From: DASRIA01 sp963816975
GTDB taxonomy: Bacteria > Actinomycetota > Thermoleophilia > Solirubrobacterales > JBBDJG01
Direction of reading: 5' to 3'
NCBI GenBank assembly: GCA_963816975.1
Contig: CAWFMD010000001.1
Location: 1-64,000, forward strand
DNA length: 64,000 bases
The translations under genes were made by a program, and so were the position numbers. The notes under the pieces were generated by a model. That model searched no databases, was not told the DNA's origin, and was given only the letters and a program-made list of their open reading frames with translations. Positions 19,093 through 28,880 of the stretch are shown piece by piece. The number at the start of each line of letters is the position of its first letter. The stretch's first letter is position 1.

Positions 19093-20119
19093 CGTCCCGC
19101 TCCAGGCGCCGCCGCACCTCCGCCTCGGAGTAGGGCGCGACCAGCTCGCGCGCCCGCGTGCGGCACTCGGCGCGCGTTTGGGCCGGCATCTCGAGCGCGG
19201 CCCGCAGCGCGGCCGCGAGTGCCTCCGGGCTCGTGCTGCGCGCGACGAGCGCCGGCTCCAGGCGGCGCGCGATGGCCAGCGCCTCGTAGCCGCCCTCGGA
19301 GGGGGTCGTGACCAGCAGCACTCCGTGTGCCAGGGCTTCCAGCTGCGCGATCCCGTAGTCCTCGAAGCGAGACGCCGAGACGTATGCCTCCGCGCGGTGC
19401 AGCAGCGCCGCGTAACGCTCGGGGTCGAGGCTCCCGGCCCACTCGACGCCGGTCGGCTCGTCGATCCCGCGCGCGCGCAGGAACGCGCGCCCGCGCTCCG
19501 GTTCGATGCCGGTCGCGACCAGGCGATGGCGCCCGGTGCCCGCAATGCTCCAGGCGCGCGCAATCACGTCGAGGCCCTTCTTCTCGGGGTTGCCCGCGTA
19601 GCAGAGCACGATCGGGTCGCGCTCGTCGGGCACCGTGGCCGGGACCGCGACCGCGAAGGGCAGCGTCACGGCGCGGTCGCCCGGTACCGGTGGGGGGTGT
19701 CCGAGCCCGGCGGGGAGCAGCAGGGCGAGATGGCGCAGCGCCCGGCGCTCCAGCATGTGCTGCACGAAGTTCGCGCGGCCGGGCCGGTTGGTGGTCGTGA
19801 GCGCGTCGAAGCGCAGGCCCGCGATCCGCAGCCGGGAGCGCGGTTGGAGCATCGCCGACTGCACCCCCGAGAACAGGATCGCGCGCGGCCGATGGCGGCG
19901 CAGCGCGCGCGTGGCGGCGCGCCGCATGGCGGCCGCCTCCGCCAGGTCGGTCAGCTGCATGGTGCGCCGCAGATGGCGCGCGACCGCGAAATCCGTCGAG
20001 GCGACCGCCACCGAGAGGCCGAGGTCGCGCAGCATCTCGGCTGCGTGGGCGTCCACCCGCCGCCACCCCGCGGTGGTGCCGGGCGACACGAGCAGCACGT
20101 CGACGGTGATTCGCCGCAC
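19070..20119 (-). CDS. GT4 family glycosyltransferase
   Basis: 349 residues from GTG 20119 (VRRITVDVLLVSPGTTAGWRR). The donor-binding half shows IVLCYAGNPEKKGLDVIARAW, VEWAGSLDPERYAALLHRAE and ASRFEDYGIAQLEALAHGVLLVTTPSEGGYEAL. The acceptor half is less typical for GT4. It is a probable polysaccharide transferase transcribed against its neighbours; a 26-base gap separates its start from the divergent GT2 gene. Confidence 0.78.
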   Translation of the reverse strand: MRRITVDVLLVSPGTTAGWRRVDAHAAEMLRDLGLSVAVASTDFAVARHLRRTMQLTDLAEAAAMRRAATRALRRHRPRAILFSGVQSAMLQPRSRLRIAGLRFDALTTTNRPGRANFVQHMLERRALRHLALLLPAGLGHPPPVPGDRAVTLPFAVAVPATVPDERDPIVLCYAGNPEKKGLDVIARAWSIAGTGRHRLVATGIEPERGRAFLRARGIDEPTGVEWAGSLDPERYAALLHRAEAYVSASRFEDYGIAQLEALAHGVLLVTTPSEGGYEALAIARRLEPALVARSTSPEALAAALRAALEMPAQTRAECRTRARELVAPYSEAEVRRRLERDVIPLLLG

Positions 20120-20127
20120 GCGCCGGG

Positions 20128-21000
20128 ATGCTATTGCTCTGCTCCGTGTTACAGGCTTCCGTGATCGTCCCCACCAAGCGTCGCGCCGCATATCTGCGGG
20201 TCGCGCTCGCATCCCTGGCCGCTCAGGACCTCGATCCCGGGTCGTTCGAGGTGATCGTGGTCGATGACGGCCCCTCGGCCGATACACGCGCCGTCGCGGA
20301 GCAGGCCGCCCGCCGCGTGGCGCCCGCCGTGCGCTACGTGGAGCGCACCGGTGTGCCCGGCCTGAACTCCGCTCGCAACACCGGCGTGGATCACAGCACG
20401 GCACCCTTCGTGGTGTTCGTCGACGACGACGTCGAGGCGCCGCCGGGGTGGCTGCGCGAGCTGCTCGCCGGGCGCCGCCGCCACCCCGGCGCACTGGTCC
20501 TCGGCGGGCCGATCGAGCTGCGCCTGGAGGGATCGCGGTTGCGCATGTGCGGCCGCGAGGACCCCCCGATCACGACGCTCGACGCCGGGCCCGACGACCG
20601 CGAGGTCGAGGTCGTGTGGGGCGCGAACATGGGCGCCGACCGGCGCGCCTTCGAGCTGGCCGGCATGTTCGACGCGGGCGTGCCCTACGGGTTCGACGAG
20701 GACATGTGGGAGCGCCGCCTGCGCGAGCGCGGCGGGACGGTGATGTACGTGGCGCGCGCCGGGCTGGTGCACCGCCGTGATGCGCGCGACTCACGCCTGC
20801 GCCCGCTGATGCGCGCCGCCTACGCGCGCGGGCGCAGCCTGCGCCGCTACATCGAGCATCGCGGCCAGGCGCCGTCCGCGCCCCGCGAGCTGCGCGTGCT
20901 GGCCGGCTGCGTGTGGCACATCTTTCGCCGCCGCTGTGGCAACGGGCTGCTGCTGGCGGCCCATTCCGCGGGCCGCGTGCGGGAGATGCTCGCACGATGA
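20128..21000 (+). CDS. GT2 family glycosyltransferase
   Basis: 290 residues if ATG 20128 is used. GTG 20146 (VLQASVIVPTKRR) gives a more standard GT2 N-terminus and may be the true start. GT-A motifs: VIVPTKRRAAYL, VIVVDDGPSADT, GLNSARNTGVDHS, VVFVDDDVEAPP (DxD metal site), EVVWGANMGADRRAFE and GFDEDMWERRLRERGG. No transmembrane segments. The end overlaps the next gene by ATGA. Confidence 0.85.
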   Translation: MLLLCSVLQASVIVPTKRRAAYLRVALASLAAQDLDPGSFEVIVVDDGPSADTRAVAEQAARRVAPAVRYVERTGVPGLNSARNTGVDHSTAPFVVFVDDDVEAPPGWLRELLAGRRRHPGALVLGGPIELRLEGSRLRMCGREDPPITTLDAGPDDREVEVVWGANMGADRRAFELAGMFDAGVPYGFDEDMWERRLRERGGTVMYVARAGLVHRRDARDSRLRPLMRAAYARGRSLRRYIEHRGQAPSAPRELRVLAGCVWHIFRRRCGNGLLLAAHSAGRVREMLAR

Positions 21001-21872
21001 GCTTCGATCCCGAGCGGGTGCTCTCCGGCCAGAGCGGCATCGTCGAAGGCCCGCGCCGCCGCGCGCGCGCACGTGCGCGCGACCTCGCCGACTCGGCCGC
21101 GGCGCTGGCCACGCTCGCGCCGTTGCGGGTGGGGATCGCCGCGCGGCGGCTCCCGCGTCGCAGCGTGCTCGTGCTCGGGATCTACGCGCCCGACGGCGGG
21201 GCGGCGATGGCGCGCGCCGTCGCTGCGCTGCGCGACGAGCGCCATCGCGTGCGGTTCGTGCTCGGCGCGCTGGGCGAGGGCGAAGCCGCCCTCTCCCACG
21301 AGACCGCGATCGAAGGCCTCGCCGGGGCCGGAAAGTTCGAGAACCTCAACGCGCTGCTCGCGACGACCACGATCGCGGCGCACGACTGGGTGCTCGTGCT
21401 GGACGACGACGTCGGCCTGCCGCGGAGCTTCCTCGGCAGCTTCCTGGCGTGCTCCGAGAGCCTTGGCCTGCAGCTGGCCCAGCCGGCGCATCGCCACACG
21501 AGCCACGCGGCGTGGGCGGTCACGCGCCGGGAGCGGTGGACCGTGGCGCGCCGCACGCGGCTCGTCGAGATCGGGCCGGTGACGGCCTTTCATGCGTCCA
21601 TCGCCGCGGACTTGCTGCCATTTCCCCCGCTGCGCATGGGCTGGGGTCTCGACGCACACTGGGGAGGGCTCGCGCGGGAGCGGGGGTGGCGCCTGGGCGT
21701 GGTCGACGCCACGCCGATCCGGCACGAGTCACGCCGCCCCGCGACTCGCTACGACCGGGGCGCCGCGATCGCCGAGCTTGCGGAATTCCTCCCCGGCAGG
21801 CCCTTCGTGGAGCGCGACGCCGCCCTCGAGGTGGTGGAGCGGCACCGGTCCCTGAAGGCCTGGAGCGGCTAG
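20997..21872 (+). CDS. Putative glycosyltransferase-like protein
   Basis: 291 residues, ATG 20997 overlapping the GT2 stop. VLVLGIYAPDGGAAMARAV opens a possible GT-A domain, and WVLVLDDDVGLPRSFLGSF holds a DDD metal-type motif like that of GT2 or DUF707-type enzymes. AQPAHRHTSHAAWAVTR and AFHASIAADLLPFPPLRMGWGLDAHW look family-specific but I cannot name the family with confidence. Coupling to the GT2 gene points to a linked step in the same glycan. Confidence 0.65.
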   Translation: MSFDPERVLSGQSGIVEGPRRRARARARDLADSAAALATLAPLRVGIAARRLPRRSVLVLGIYAPDGGAAMARAVAALRDERHRVRFVLGALGEGEAALSHETAIEGLAGAGKFENLNALLATTTIAAHDWVLVLDDDVGLPRSFLGSFLACSESLGLQLAQPAHRHTSHAAWAVTRRERWTVARRTRLVEIGPVTAFHASIAADLLPFPPLRMGWGLDAHWGGLARERGWRLGVVDATPIRHESRRPATRYDRGAAIAELAEFLPGRPFVERDAALEVVERHRSLKAWSG

Positions 21873-21990
21873 GAACCAAGCGATCCGGTGCACCTCGTCG
21901 CTAGTCTGTGCGACCTGCTGCCCGCATCCCTGCGCTCCTTCGCGGGTTGGTTACCGGTGCGGCGTGTGACCGTGCCGCTTCAGAAACGCG

Positions 21991-22557
21991 ATGTCCGACG
22001 TGCGAACAAGACACATCGCCCTTGCCGCCCTGCTCACGTGCCTCCTGGCGCTGGCGTTGGCCGCGCCTGCGCCCGCCAGTCCGGCCGGCGTGATCCGCGA
22101 CTGCAGCGAGGACGGGGTCCTGAACGGCAAGTACTCCCAGTCGGACCTCGACGGGGCGCTCGAGCAACTGCCCTCCGACCTGGACGAGTACACGGACTGT
22201 CGTGCGGTGATCCGGCGCGCGCAGCTCGGCTCCGCGGGGAGCAAGCGCCGCGCCGCGCGCAGGCCCTCCGCTGCGGAGCGGGTGGACGCCGGTGCGCCGC
22301 CCACCGGAGGCGAGCAGCAGAAGATCGAAAAGGCGGCCCGATCGGACGCTCCGGTGCGCATCGGGGACGAGGGAGTGCGGCCGGGCGAGAGCGCGCAGGC
22401 GCTCGACTCCTCCGGTTTCGGCGGCGACCTGCCGCCGCTCCTCGTGATCGTGCTGCTCGCGCTCGGCGGCCTGTGCCTGAGTGGCCTGGCCGCGGCCGCG
22501 CGGCGCCGCGGCATCGGGGAGGGGGTGAGGCGTGGAATCTCACGCTTCCGCCGCTAG
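21991..22557 (+). CDS. Hypothetical exported protein with C-terminal membrane anchor
   Basis: 188 residues. A signal peptide (HIALAALLTCLLALALAAPAPAS, ending near residue 30) is followed by a region with two cysteines (RDCSEDGVLNGKYSQ, EYTDCRAV). A disordered linker of about 60 residues follows, then one TM helix (PPLLVIVLLALGGLCLSGLAAA, about 147-168) with a positive C-terminus. Topology is therefore a surface domain tethered to the membrane. It overlaps the polymerase gene by 26 bases, which suggests a partner role. No known family name. Confidence 0.7.
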   Translation: MSDVRTRHIALAALLTCLLALALAAPAPASPAGVIRDCSEDGVLNGKYSQSDLDGALEQLPSDLDEYTDCRAVIRRAQLGSAGSKRRAARRPSAAERVDAGAPPTGGEQQKIEKAARSDAPVRIGDEGVRPGESAQALDSSGFGGDLPPLLVIVLLALGGLCLSGLAAAARRRGIGEGVRRGISRFRR

Positions 22558-24724
22558 CGCCCCCACGGAGGTGACGACAGCCCGCAGCGGCCCAGCGGTC
22601 GCGGTCCGGCGCCTGCGCTGGGATCCCGGGCCCGCGATCTGCCTGACGCTCGCCGGGGTGTTGGCGGCGATCGCGTTCGTCGGGAACGGCGGCCTGCAAC
22701 TCGGCTCCTCGACGCTCGTGGAGGTGGCGGTGATCCTCGCGGCGGGAGCGCTCGTCGCGGCCGCCCTGTTGTTCGCGGCCGCCGACGCGCCCCTGTACGG
22801 CGGAGCGGCGCTCGCTGGAGTGGCAGCGCTCGCCGCGGTCACCGCGCTCTCGATCCTGTGGTCGCTGCATCCGGCGGACTCCTGGATCGAGACCAACCGC
22901 ACGCTCGCCTACCTGGCCGCGTTTGCGGGGGGAATCGCGGCGGTGCGGCTGTTCGCCCGGCGCTGGGAAGCGGTGCTGTACGGCGTCCTGCTCGCGCTCG
23001 CGATCGTCTGCCTGTACGGGCTCGCCACCAAGGTCGCTCCCGGCTGGCTGGCCGAGGACGAGGTCTACGCGCGGCTGCGTGAGCCCTACGGCTACTGGAA
23101 CGCCGTCGGCGTGACGGCGGCGATGGGAGTCCCGATCTGCCTGTGGCTCGGCACCGGTGAAGCCGCACCGCGGATCCGGGCGCTCGCCTATCCCGCGCTC
23201 GGCATCCTGATCGTGACGATGCTGCTGAGCTTCTCGCGCGGCAGCATCCTCGCCGCGGCCGCGGGGATCGCCTTGTGGCTGGCGCTCGTGCCGCGGCGCC
23301 TCGCGACGCTGGCCGTGCTGCTGCCCGCGGTCGCCGGAGCGGGGATCGTGACCGCCTGGGCCTTCAGCCAGAGCGCGCTCACCGACGATCGCGTCGTCCT
23401 GGCCGAGCGCGAGGACGCAGGCATCCTGTTCGGCGCCATCCTGGTCGTGATGGCCGGGGCGCTGTTCGTGGCGGGCCTGCTGATCGAGCGCCGGGCCCGC
23501 ACGCGCCCGCTGGCGTCCGATACGCGGCGCAGGCTCGGCACGCTCGCACTCGGGTCGCTGGCCGCGGTGCCGCTCGTCGTGCTGGCCGGCCTTGCCTTCA
23601 GCGACCGTGGCATCGGCGGCACGGTGTCGGACCGCTGGGAAGAGCTGACCACCTCGCAGCAGACCCCCCAGAACGATCCGGGCCGGCTGATCGAGGCCGG
23701 GAACGTGCGCACGATCTACTGGGCACGAGCGATGGACGTGTGGGGGGAGCACGAGGTCGCCGGCGCCGGCGCCGGCTCGTTCGCGCAGGCGCAGCTGCGG
23801 TTCCGCAACGAGTCGACCCAGGGCCGTCACGCCCACGGCTATGTCCATCAGACCCTGGCCGACCTCGGCCTGATCGGGCTGGGGGTGAGCCTCGCCGCGC
23901 TGGCCGGCTGGCTGCTCGCGACCCGCGCCACGCTGGCGCTCACGCGCCGGCGCCTGCCCCGGACGTGGACGCCGGAGCGGACGGGGCTGCTCGCGCTCGC
24001 GCTGGTCGCGGTCGTGTTCGGGGTGCACTCCACGCTCGACTGGACCTGGTTCGTACCCGCGGTCGCGGTCGCGGGGCTGTTCTGCGCGGGGTGGGTGGCG
24101 GGGCGCGGCCCGCTGCCGTCCACCGGCGCGCTCGCCGGCCCCGACGACGGCGCGGAGCACGCCGCTCCCACTCGGGGCCGGGTGCTCGGGCCACGTGGAG
24201 CCGCCGCACTCGCGGTGCTGGCGCTGGCCTTGGTCTCGTCGCTCGCGGTCGCGCAGCCCTGGCGCGCCGACCGCGAGGGCGACGAATCGCTCGCGCTGCT
24301 GGACCGCGGCGACATCCCGGCGGCGCGCGCCGCTGCCGAGCGCGCGGGCGACATCAATCCGCTGTCAGCCGAGCCGTACTTCGAGCGCGCCGCGATCGAA
24401 GACGCCGCGGGCAGCCGCGCGCGGGCGCTGCGCGCGCTGCAGGACGCGGTGCGGCTGGAGCCCGCGAGCCCGGAGGCATGGCGGCGCCTCGGCGAGTACT
24501 ACGCGATCAACCTCGACGACCCGGCCCGCGCGGTGCCGGTGCTGCAGGGCGCGCTGTACCTCGACCCGGCCTCCCAGCTGTCCCGCAGCAGCTACCTCGT
24601 CGCGCTGCGCGCGCGCGCCGCCGCCGAGGCCGCGCGCCAGGCCGCCGCGCGGGCCGCCCGCCGGCGCGGCGCGGCTCGCCGCGCCGCAACGACGGCTCAG
24701 CCCGCTCCGGCGCCCGCGCCCTAG
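22532..24724 (+). CDS. O-antigen ligase/polymerase (Wzy/WaaL-like) with C-terminal TPR domain
   Basis: 730 residues from GTG 22532. About a dozen hydrophobic helices occupy residues 35-540. The conserved Wzy_C part is seen as YGYWNAVGVTAAM, LLSFSRGSILAA and the periplasmic loop GAGAGSFAQAQLRFR ... HAHGYVHQTLADLGLIGLG, whose H-x-H-x5-L-x3-G arrangement is typical. After residue 570 come two or three TPR-like helix pairs (DIPAARAAAERAGDINPLSAEPYFERAAIE, split over 30 residues; LRALQDAVRLEPASPEAWRRLGEYY). The tail ends in an Ala/Arg-rich stretch. It probably joins repeat units or ligates glycan on the outer face of the membrane. Confidence 0.85.
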   Translation: MESHASAASAPTEVTTARSGPAVAVRRLRWDPGPAICLTLAGVLAAIAFVGNGGLQLGSSTLVEVAVILAAGALVAAALLFAAADAPLYGGAALAGVAALAAVTALSILWSLHPADSWIETNRTLAYLAAFAGGIAAVRLFARRWEAVLYGVLLALAIVCLYGLATKVAPGWLAEDEVYARLREPYGYWNAVGVTAAMGVPICLWLGTGEAAPRIRALAYPALGILIVTMLLSFSRGSILAAAAGIALWLALVPRRLATLAVLLPAVAGAGIVTAWAFSQSALTDDRVVLAEREDAGILFGAILVVMAGALFVAGLLIERRARTRPLASDTRRRLGTLALGSLAAVPLVVLAGLAFSDRGIGGTVSDRWEELTTSQQTPQNDPGRLIEAGNVRTIYWARAMDVWGEHEVAGAGAGSFAQAQLRFRNESTQGRHAHGYVHQTLADLGLIGLGVSLAALAGWLLATRATLALTRRRLPRTWTPERTGLLALALVAVVFGVHSTLDWTWFVPAVAVAGLFCAGWVAGRGPLPSTGALAGPDDGAEHAAPTRGRVLGPRGAAALAVLALALVSSLAVAQPWRADREGDESLALLDRGDIPAARAAAERAGDINPLSAEPYFERAAIEDAAGSRARALRALQDAVRLEPASPEAWRRLGEYYAINLDDPARAVPVLQGALYLDPASQLSRSSYLVALRARAAAEAARQAAARAARRRGAARRAATTAQPAPAPAP

Positions 24725-24730
24725 TCCGCC

Positions 24731-25297
24731 CTAGTCTTCTGCGCGGCCGATGCCGGCCCGCCGGCCAAGCGCGACCAGAGTCTCGCGCAGCAGCGGCGCG
24801 CCGCCGTGCGCGCTCACCGCAACCCGCTCGAAGCCCAGGTCACGGAGCAGCGCGCGCAGCGACCGCGCGGTGTAGAAGCGCAGCTCCGGCGCCAGTGGGT
24901 CGTAGTGGCGCTCGAACGAGCGCAGCGCGACCAGCACGTTTCGCAGGCGCCCGTGGAACGGGACGGCGACGGCGAGCAGACCGCCGCCGGCGAGCACCCG
25001 GCGCGCCTCCGACAGCAGCGTCTGCGTGTCCGCCACGTGCTGGAGCACGTTCACGCAGGTGACGACGTCGAAGGCCCCGTCGCCGAACGGGAGGCTCCCG
25101 TCCGCGGCCGGCGCCACGAGCTCCAGCTCCGGGTGCGCGGCGCGCGCCCGCGCGAGCGCCGTGGGGGCGGGGTCGAGCCCCGTCACCCGCGCGCCGCCGG
25201 TCGCCAGCCGCGCCGCGAACGTGCCGTCGCCGCAGCCCAGGTCGAGCACGCGGCCGAGGCGCTCGCCCGCCAGCGCGCGCTCCACCCGGTCGTGCAC
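24731..25297 (-). CDS. Class I SAM-dependent methyltransferase
   Basis: The SAM site is clear: RVLDLGCGDGTFAARLA, VTGLDPAPTALARAR and FDVVTCVNVLQHV, followed by EARRVLAGGGLLAVAVP. The C-terminus (YTARSLRALLRDLGFERVAVS) is typical of methyltransferase-11 proteins. The start is uncertain. GTG 25297 is the first good start before the core, but plausible homologous sequence (HEEIWRELPAG) continues upstream to about 25360 without a start codon. A GTG at 25438 would overlap the sugar transferase by 76 bases. It probably methylates a sugar or lipid of the same locus (inference). Confidence 0.75.
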   Translation of the reverse strand: MHDRVERALAGERLGRVLDLGCGDGTFAARLATGGARVTGLDPAPTALARARAAHPELELVAPAADGSLPFGDGAFDVVTCVNVLQHVADTQTLLSEARRVLAGGGLLAVAVPFHGRLRNVLVALRSFERHYDPLAPELRFYTARSLRALLRDLGFERVAVSAHGGAPLLRETLVALGRRAGIGRAED

Positions 25298-25362
25298 GGC
25301 CGGATCGTGCCCGGCACCGGCGGGCAGCTCCCGCCAGATTTCCTCGTGGGCGAGAACGGGAG

Positions 25363-26949
25363 CTAGAACGCTCCGCGCCGCCGCAGCACGGCGGGCAAGG
25401 TCTTCAGCAGGATCGAGAGGTCGAGGAACACGCTCCACCGCTCGAGGTACAGGAAGTCGAGGCGCACCAGCTCGTCGAAGTCGAGCTCGGCGCGACCCGA
25501 CACCTGCCACAGCCCGGTGATCCCGGGGAGCACCAGGTAGCGCTTGCGGTGCCAGTCGTCGAGGCGGCTGTAGTCGCGCAGCGGCAGTGGCCGCGGGCCG
25601 ACCATCGACATCTCGCCGCGCAGCACGTTGACCAGCTGGGGCAGCTCGTCCAGGCTGAAGCGCCGCAGGAAGCCGCCGACCCGCGTGACGCGCGGGTCCC
25701 GCCGGATCTTGAACAACGCGCCGCTGGCCTCGTTCATCGACTCGACCTCCTCCTGGCGCTGCTCGGCGTCGGTGTGCATCGTGCGGAACTTGAGGCAGTC
25801 GAACGGCGTGCCCCCGATGCCGGGCCGGCGGCTGCGGAACAGCGCCGGGCCGGGCGAAGTGGCCTTGATCGCCAGCGCGATCCCGAGCAGCACGGGGGAG
25901 AGCAGCACCAGGCTGGAGCCCGCGACGACGATGTCGAAGCTGCGCTTGATCACGAAGTCGACTCCCTCGAAGACGGGCGGCTTCAGCTCGAACAGCGGCA
26001 CCGTCTGGCCCGGCACCAGCTCGTGGCGATGGGTCATGATCTCCATCGTCGTGGGCGCGATGCGCACCGCGACACGCCGCTCGTGACACTGGTTGACCAG
26101 CTCGATCGCCTCCGCGGGCGGGAAGTCGGGGTCGGCGATCACGACCTCCTGCACGCGGTGCTCGGCGAGCAGCCTGGGCAGCTCCTCGAGCGTGCCGAGG
26201 TTGCGCAGCCCGTTGTCGGGCTTGGGCGTCAGGGAGATGTAGCCCACGGGCTCGTAGCGCGTACCGGACCTGTCGTCCGCGAGCGCGTGCGCGACCGCGT
26301 CGATCTGCTCCCCCGACCCGACCAGGATCGCGCGGCGCCGGCGGCCCAGCGCGCGCAGCAACAGCGCGGTCGCCCGCTCGTAGCCCCAGCGCAACGTGCT
26401 GACCCAGATCAGCGCGAAGAACAGGCCGCCGTAGAAGATGTAGTAGGAGCTGAAGTCGAGTCCGTTCACGACCGCGAAGGCGATCGCCGCCAGCGCGGCG
26501 AGCGTGAGGCCGGCGACGATCGCGGCGAACCCCGGACGCGCCTCGCGGCGGCTGTAGAGGCCGCTGCGCGAGAACAGCAGCGCCGTCACGAGGAACACGA
26601 ACGGCACGTACTCCTCGGTCGTGTGCCGCACGTCGTCGAACGAGAAGTTCCCCCGCACGAACTCCTTGAAGGCGAGCGCGGTGAAGATCGCACCCACGAT
26701 GCCGGCCAGGTCGAGCGCCAGCAGCGAAGCGATCCGCGTGGCGCGCTCGAACGCGCGGGCGTGGATCAGCGCGGAGATCAGGCTCGGGCGCCGCGCACGT
26801 ACGTCGCGACGGACGTCCTCGGGTTCCACGTCGGCGGAGATCGTGCCCGCCACCCGCAACGGCGGGTCGGGGCGCGGGAACCGCGGTTGGTGAACCTCGG
26901 CGTCGGTGTTCGCGGTGGGCGGATCGGTGCGGGTCGCGGGTTCAGTCAT
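25363..26949 (-). CDS. Polyprenyl-phosphate sugar-1-phosphate transferase (WbaP/CpsE/ExoY type)
   Basis: 528 residues from ATG 26949. N-terminal TM helices lie at about residues 80-200, followed by a CoA-binding-like domain (AILVGSGEQIDAVAHAL) and a fifth membrane element. The catalytic bacterial sugar transferase domain then starts at KRSFDIVVAGSSLVLLSPVL and shows PGPALFRSRRPG, FDCLKFRTMH, TRVGGFLRRFSLDELPQL, MSMVGPRPLPLRDY and LPGITGLWQVSGR. It moves a hexose-1-phosphate from UDP-sugar to undecaprenyl phosphate, the first committed step. It lies upstream of the methyltransferase gene and shares a divergent promoter region with the DUF6457 gene. Confidence 0.92.
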   Translation of the reverse strand: MTEPATRTDPPTANTDAEVHQPRFPRPDPPLRVAGTISADVEPEDVRRDVRARRPSLISALIHARAFERATRIASLLALDLAGIVGAIFTALAFKEFVRGNFSFDDVRHTTEEYVPFVFLVTALLFSRSGLYSRREARPGFAAIVAGLTLAALAAIAFAVVNGLDFSSYYIFYGGLFFALIWVSTLRWGYERATALLLRALGRRRRAILVGSGEQIDAVAHALADDRSGTRYEPVGYISLTPKPDNGLRNLGTLEELPRLLAEHRVQEVVIADPDFPPAEAIELVNQCHERRVAVRIAPTTMEIMTHRHELVPGQTVPLFELKPPVFEGVDFVIKRSFDIVVAGSSLVLLSPVLLGIALAIKATSPGPALFRSRRPGIGGTPFDCLKFRTMHTDAEQRQEEVESMNEASGALFKIRRDPRVTRVGGFLRRFSLDELPQLVNVLRGEMSMVGPRPLPLRDYSRLDDWHRKRYLVLPGITGLWQVSGRAELDFDELVRLDFLYLERWSVFLDLSILLKTLPAVLRRRGAF

Positions 26950-27282
26950 GACGTGGGAGTCCGAGCGCGATACGGGGACTTCGGTCCGTGCTCGTGGGAA
27001 CACGGCGAACGAGTCGGGGTAGCGGGATGCGACATCGTCTCGGTTGCGGCGGATCCGTCCGCGGCCACTACTTGCCTGGATACCCGCAAGGGAGGGTTCC
27101 CGGGTTCCGGACCCCGCAAAACTACCACCGGGCCGGTGGGCGGGCACCGCGCAGCTGCGCGGGCCGCCACAATGCTCCCCGCAGATCAGCCGGAAATCGC
27201 CACGGGCGCGCCGCAAACCCGCATCGGAGCGCGGTTCACGGTGGGTCTGCGGGACTTTCCAATTCGATCGAGGAGGTGCGCG
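26950..27282. promoter_or_regulatory. Divergent intergenic region with several palindromes
   Basis: 333 bases without a credible gene, between the sugar transferase (left) and the DUF6457 gene (right). It holds three short palindromes: CGGGTTCCGGACCCCG at 27101-27116 (one imperfect pair), CCACCGG-G-CCGGTGG at 27125-27139 (perfect) and CGCGCAGCTGCGCG at 27148-27161 (perfect). The spacing suggests operator sites or structured leader RNA for one of the two divergent genes. Neither a c-di-AMP nor a c-di-GMP riboswitch core could be recognised. Confidence 0.45.
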
Positions 27283-27522
27283 GTGACGGCTGAAGAGTGG
27301 ATTCGAACATTCGCCGAGGAGATCGGCTGCGCGCCGCCCGACCAGGCGCAGATGGACCAGATCCTGCGGCTGGCCTCGGTCGCGGCCCACGCCTCAGAGC
27401 GCAGAGCCGCCCCGATCGCCTGCTACCTGGCCGGCACCACCACCACCCCCCTCGCCCAACTGATCGAGCGGGCGGAGGGCGTGGCTGAAGCGGCCGGAGG
27501 GGGAGGGTCTGGAACTGGCTGA
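27283..27522 (+). CDS. DUF6457 domain protein
   Basis: 79 residues from GTG 27283, with AGGAGG seven bases upstream. EWIRTFAEEIGCAPPDQAQMDQILRLASVAAHASERRAAPI matches the compact helical DUF6457 family found mainly in actinobacteria, where it often lies near molybdopterin-guanine dinucleotide genes (family knowledge). The function is unknown. Here there are no molybdenum genes next to it, though a MOSC-domain gene lies about 7 kb away. The tail is glycine-rich. Confidence 0.75.
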   Translation: MTAEEWIRTFAEEIGCAPPDQAQMDQILRLASVAAHASERRAAPIACYLAGTTTTPLAQLIERAEGVAEAAGGGGSGTG

Positions 27523-27594
27523 AAAGGAGCGCCAGTTACGGGCCCTCCCCCGGAGGCCAACGCCGGCGGAGGGGCCAACCGCCTGCGGACTGCG

Positions 27595-28539
<945 letters not shown>

Positions 28540-28880
28540 TTAAAAACCGCCCCTCGGTCCTGAGATTCCCGGAAGATCCGCCGTGCCGTGCCACTGTAAC
28601 AACCGGCGCGCGGCCGGGCACGGCGTCCTGTGTCGCCGGGCGGGTTGGTTGCGGCCGGGGTCACGCGACCCGAGCGAGTCAGCGAATTTCCCGGAATTTG
28701 CGGGTTTTCCCCCGATTTTCCGCAAATTGGGCACTTCACCCGGGACATCGGGACATCGCCCCCGCTGCTTGACTCGCGGGAGGGCATTGCCGCGGCCGAT
28801 CCCACGCGGATTGCCTGCCACGTGAGTGGCCGGTGCTCCAATGGACTCTCGGTGGCCGCCGCGACAGCCTCGGCCGCAGG
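28540..28880. promoter_or_regulatory. Divergent intergenic region, locally AT-rich
   Basis: 341 bases between the UXS gene and the sigma-factor gene. The part from 28680 to 28740 is unusually AT-rich for this genome and contains the inverted repeat listed separately. A short direct repeat (CGGGACAT twice, 28741-28757) follows. This is the probable promoter and operator region for one or both divergent genes. No small ORF with a credible start was seen. Confidence 0.45.
28695..28728. repeat. Inverted repeat, 9-bp arms
   Basis: AATTTGCGG at 28695-28703 and its exact reverse complement CCGCAAATT at 28720-28728, separated by 16 bases of T- and C-rich sequence. The position between divergent genes fits a regulator binding site or a cruciform. 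With a T-run in the loop rather than after the stem it is not a typical terminator. Confidence 0.55.

Noticed and set aside
26950..27282. c-di-AMP or c-di-GMP riboswitch
   Set aside because: I could not find the conserved core of either class on either strand.
26950..27390. N-terminal extension of the sugar transferase to 27390
   Set aside because: It would cover the DUF6457 gene and the palindromic region; ATG 26949 gives a normal family length.
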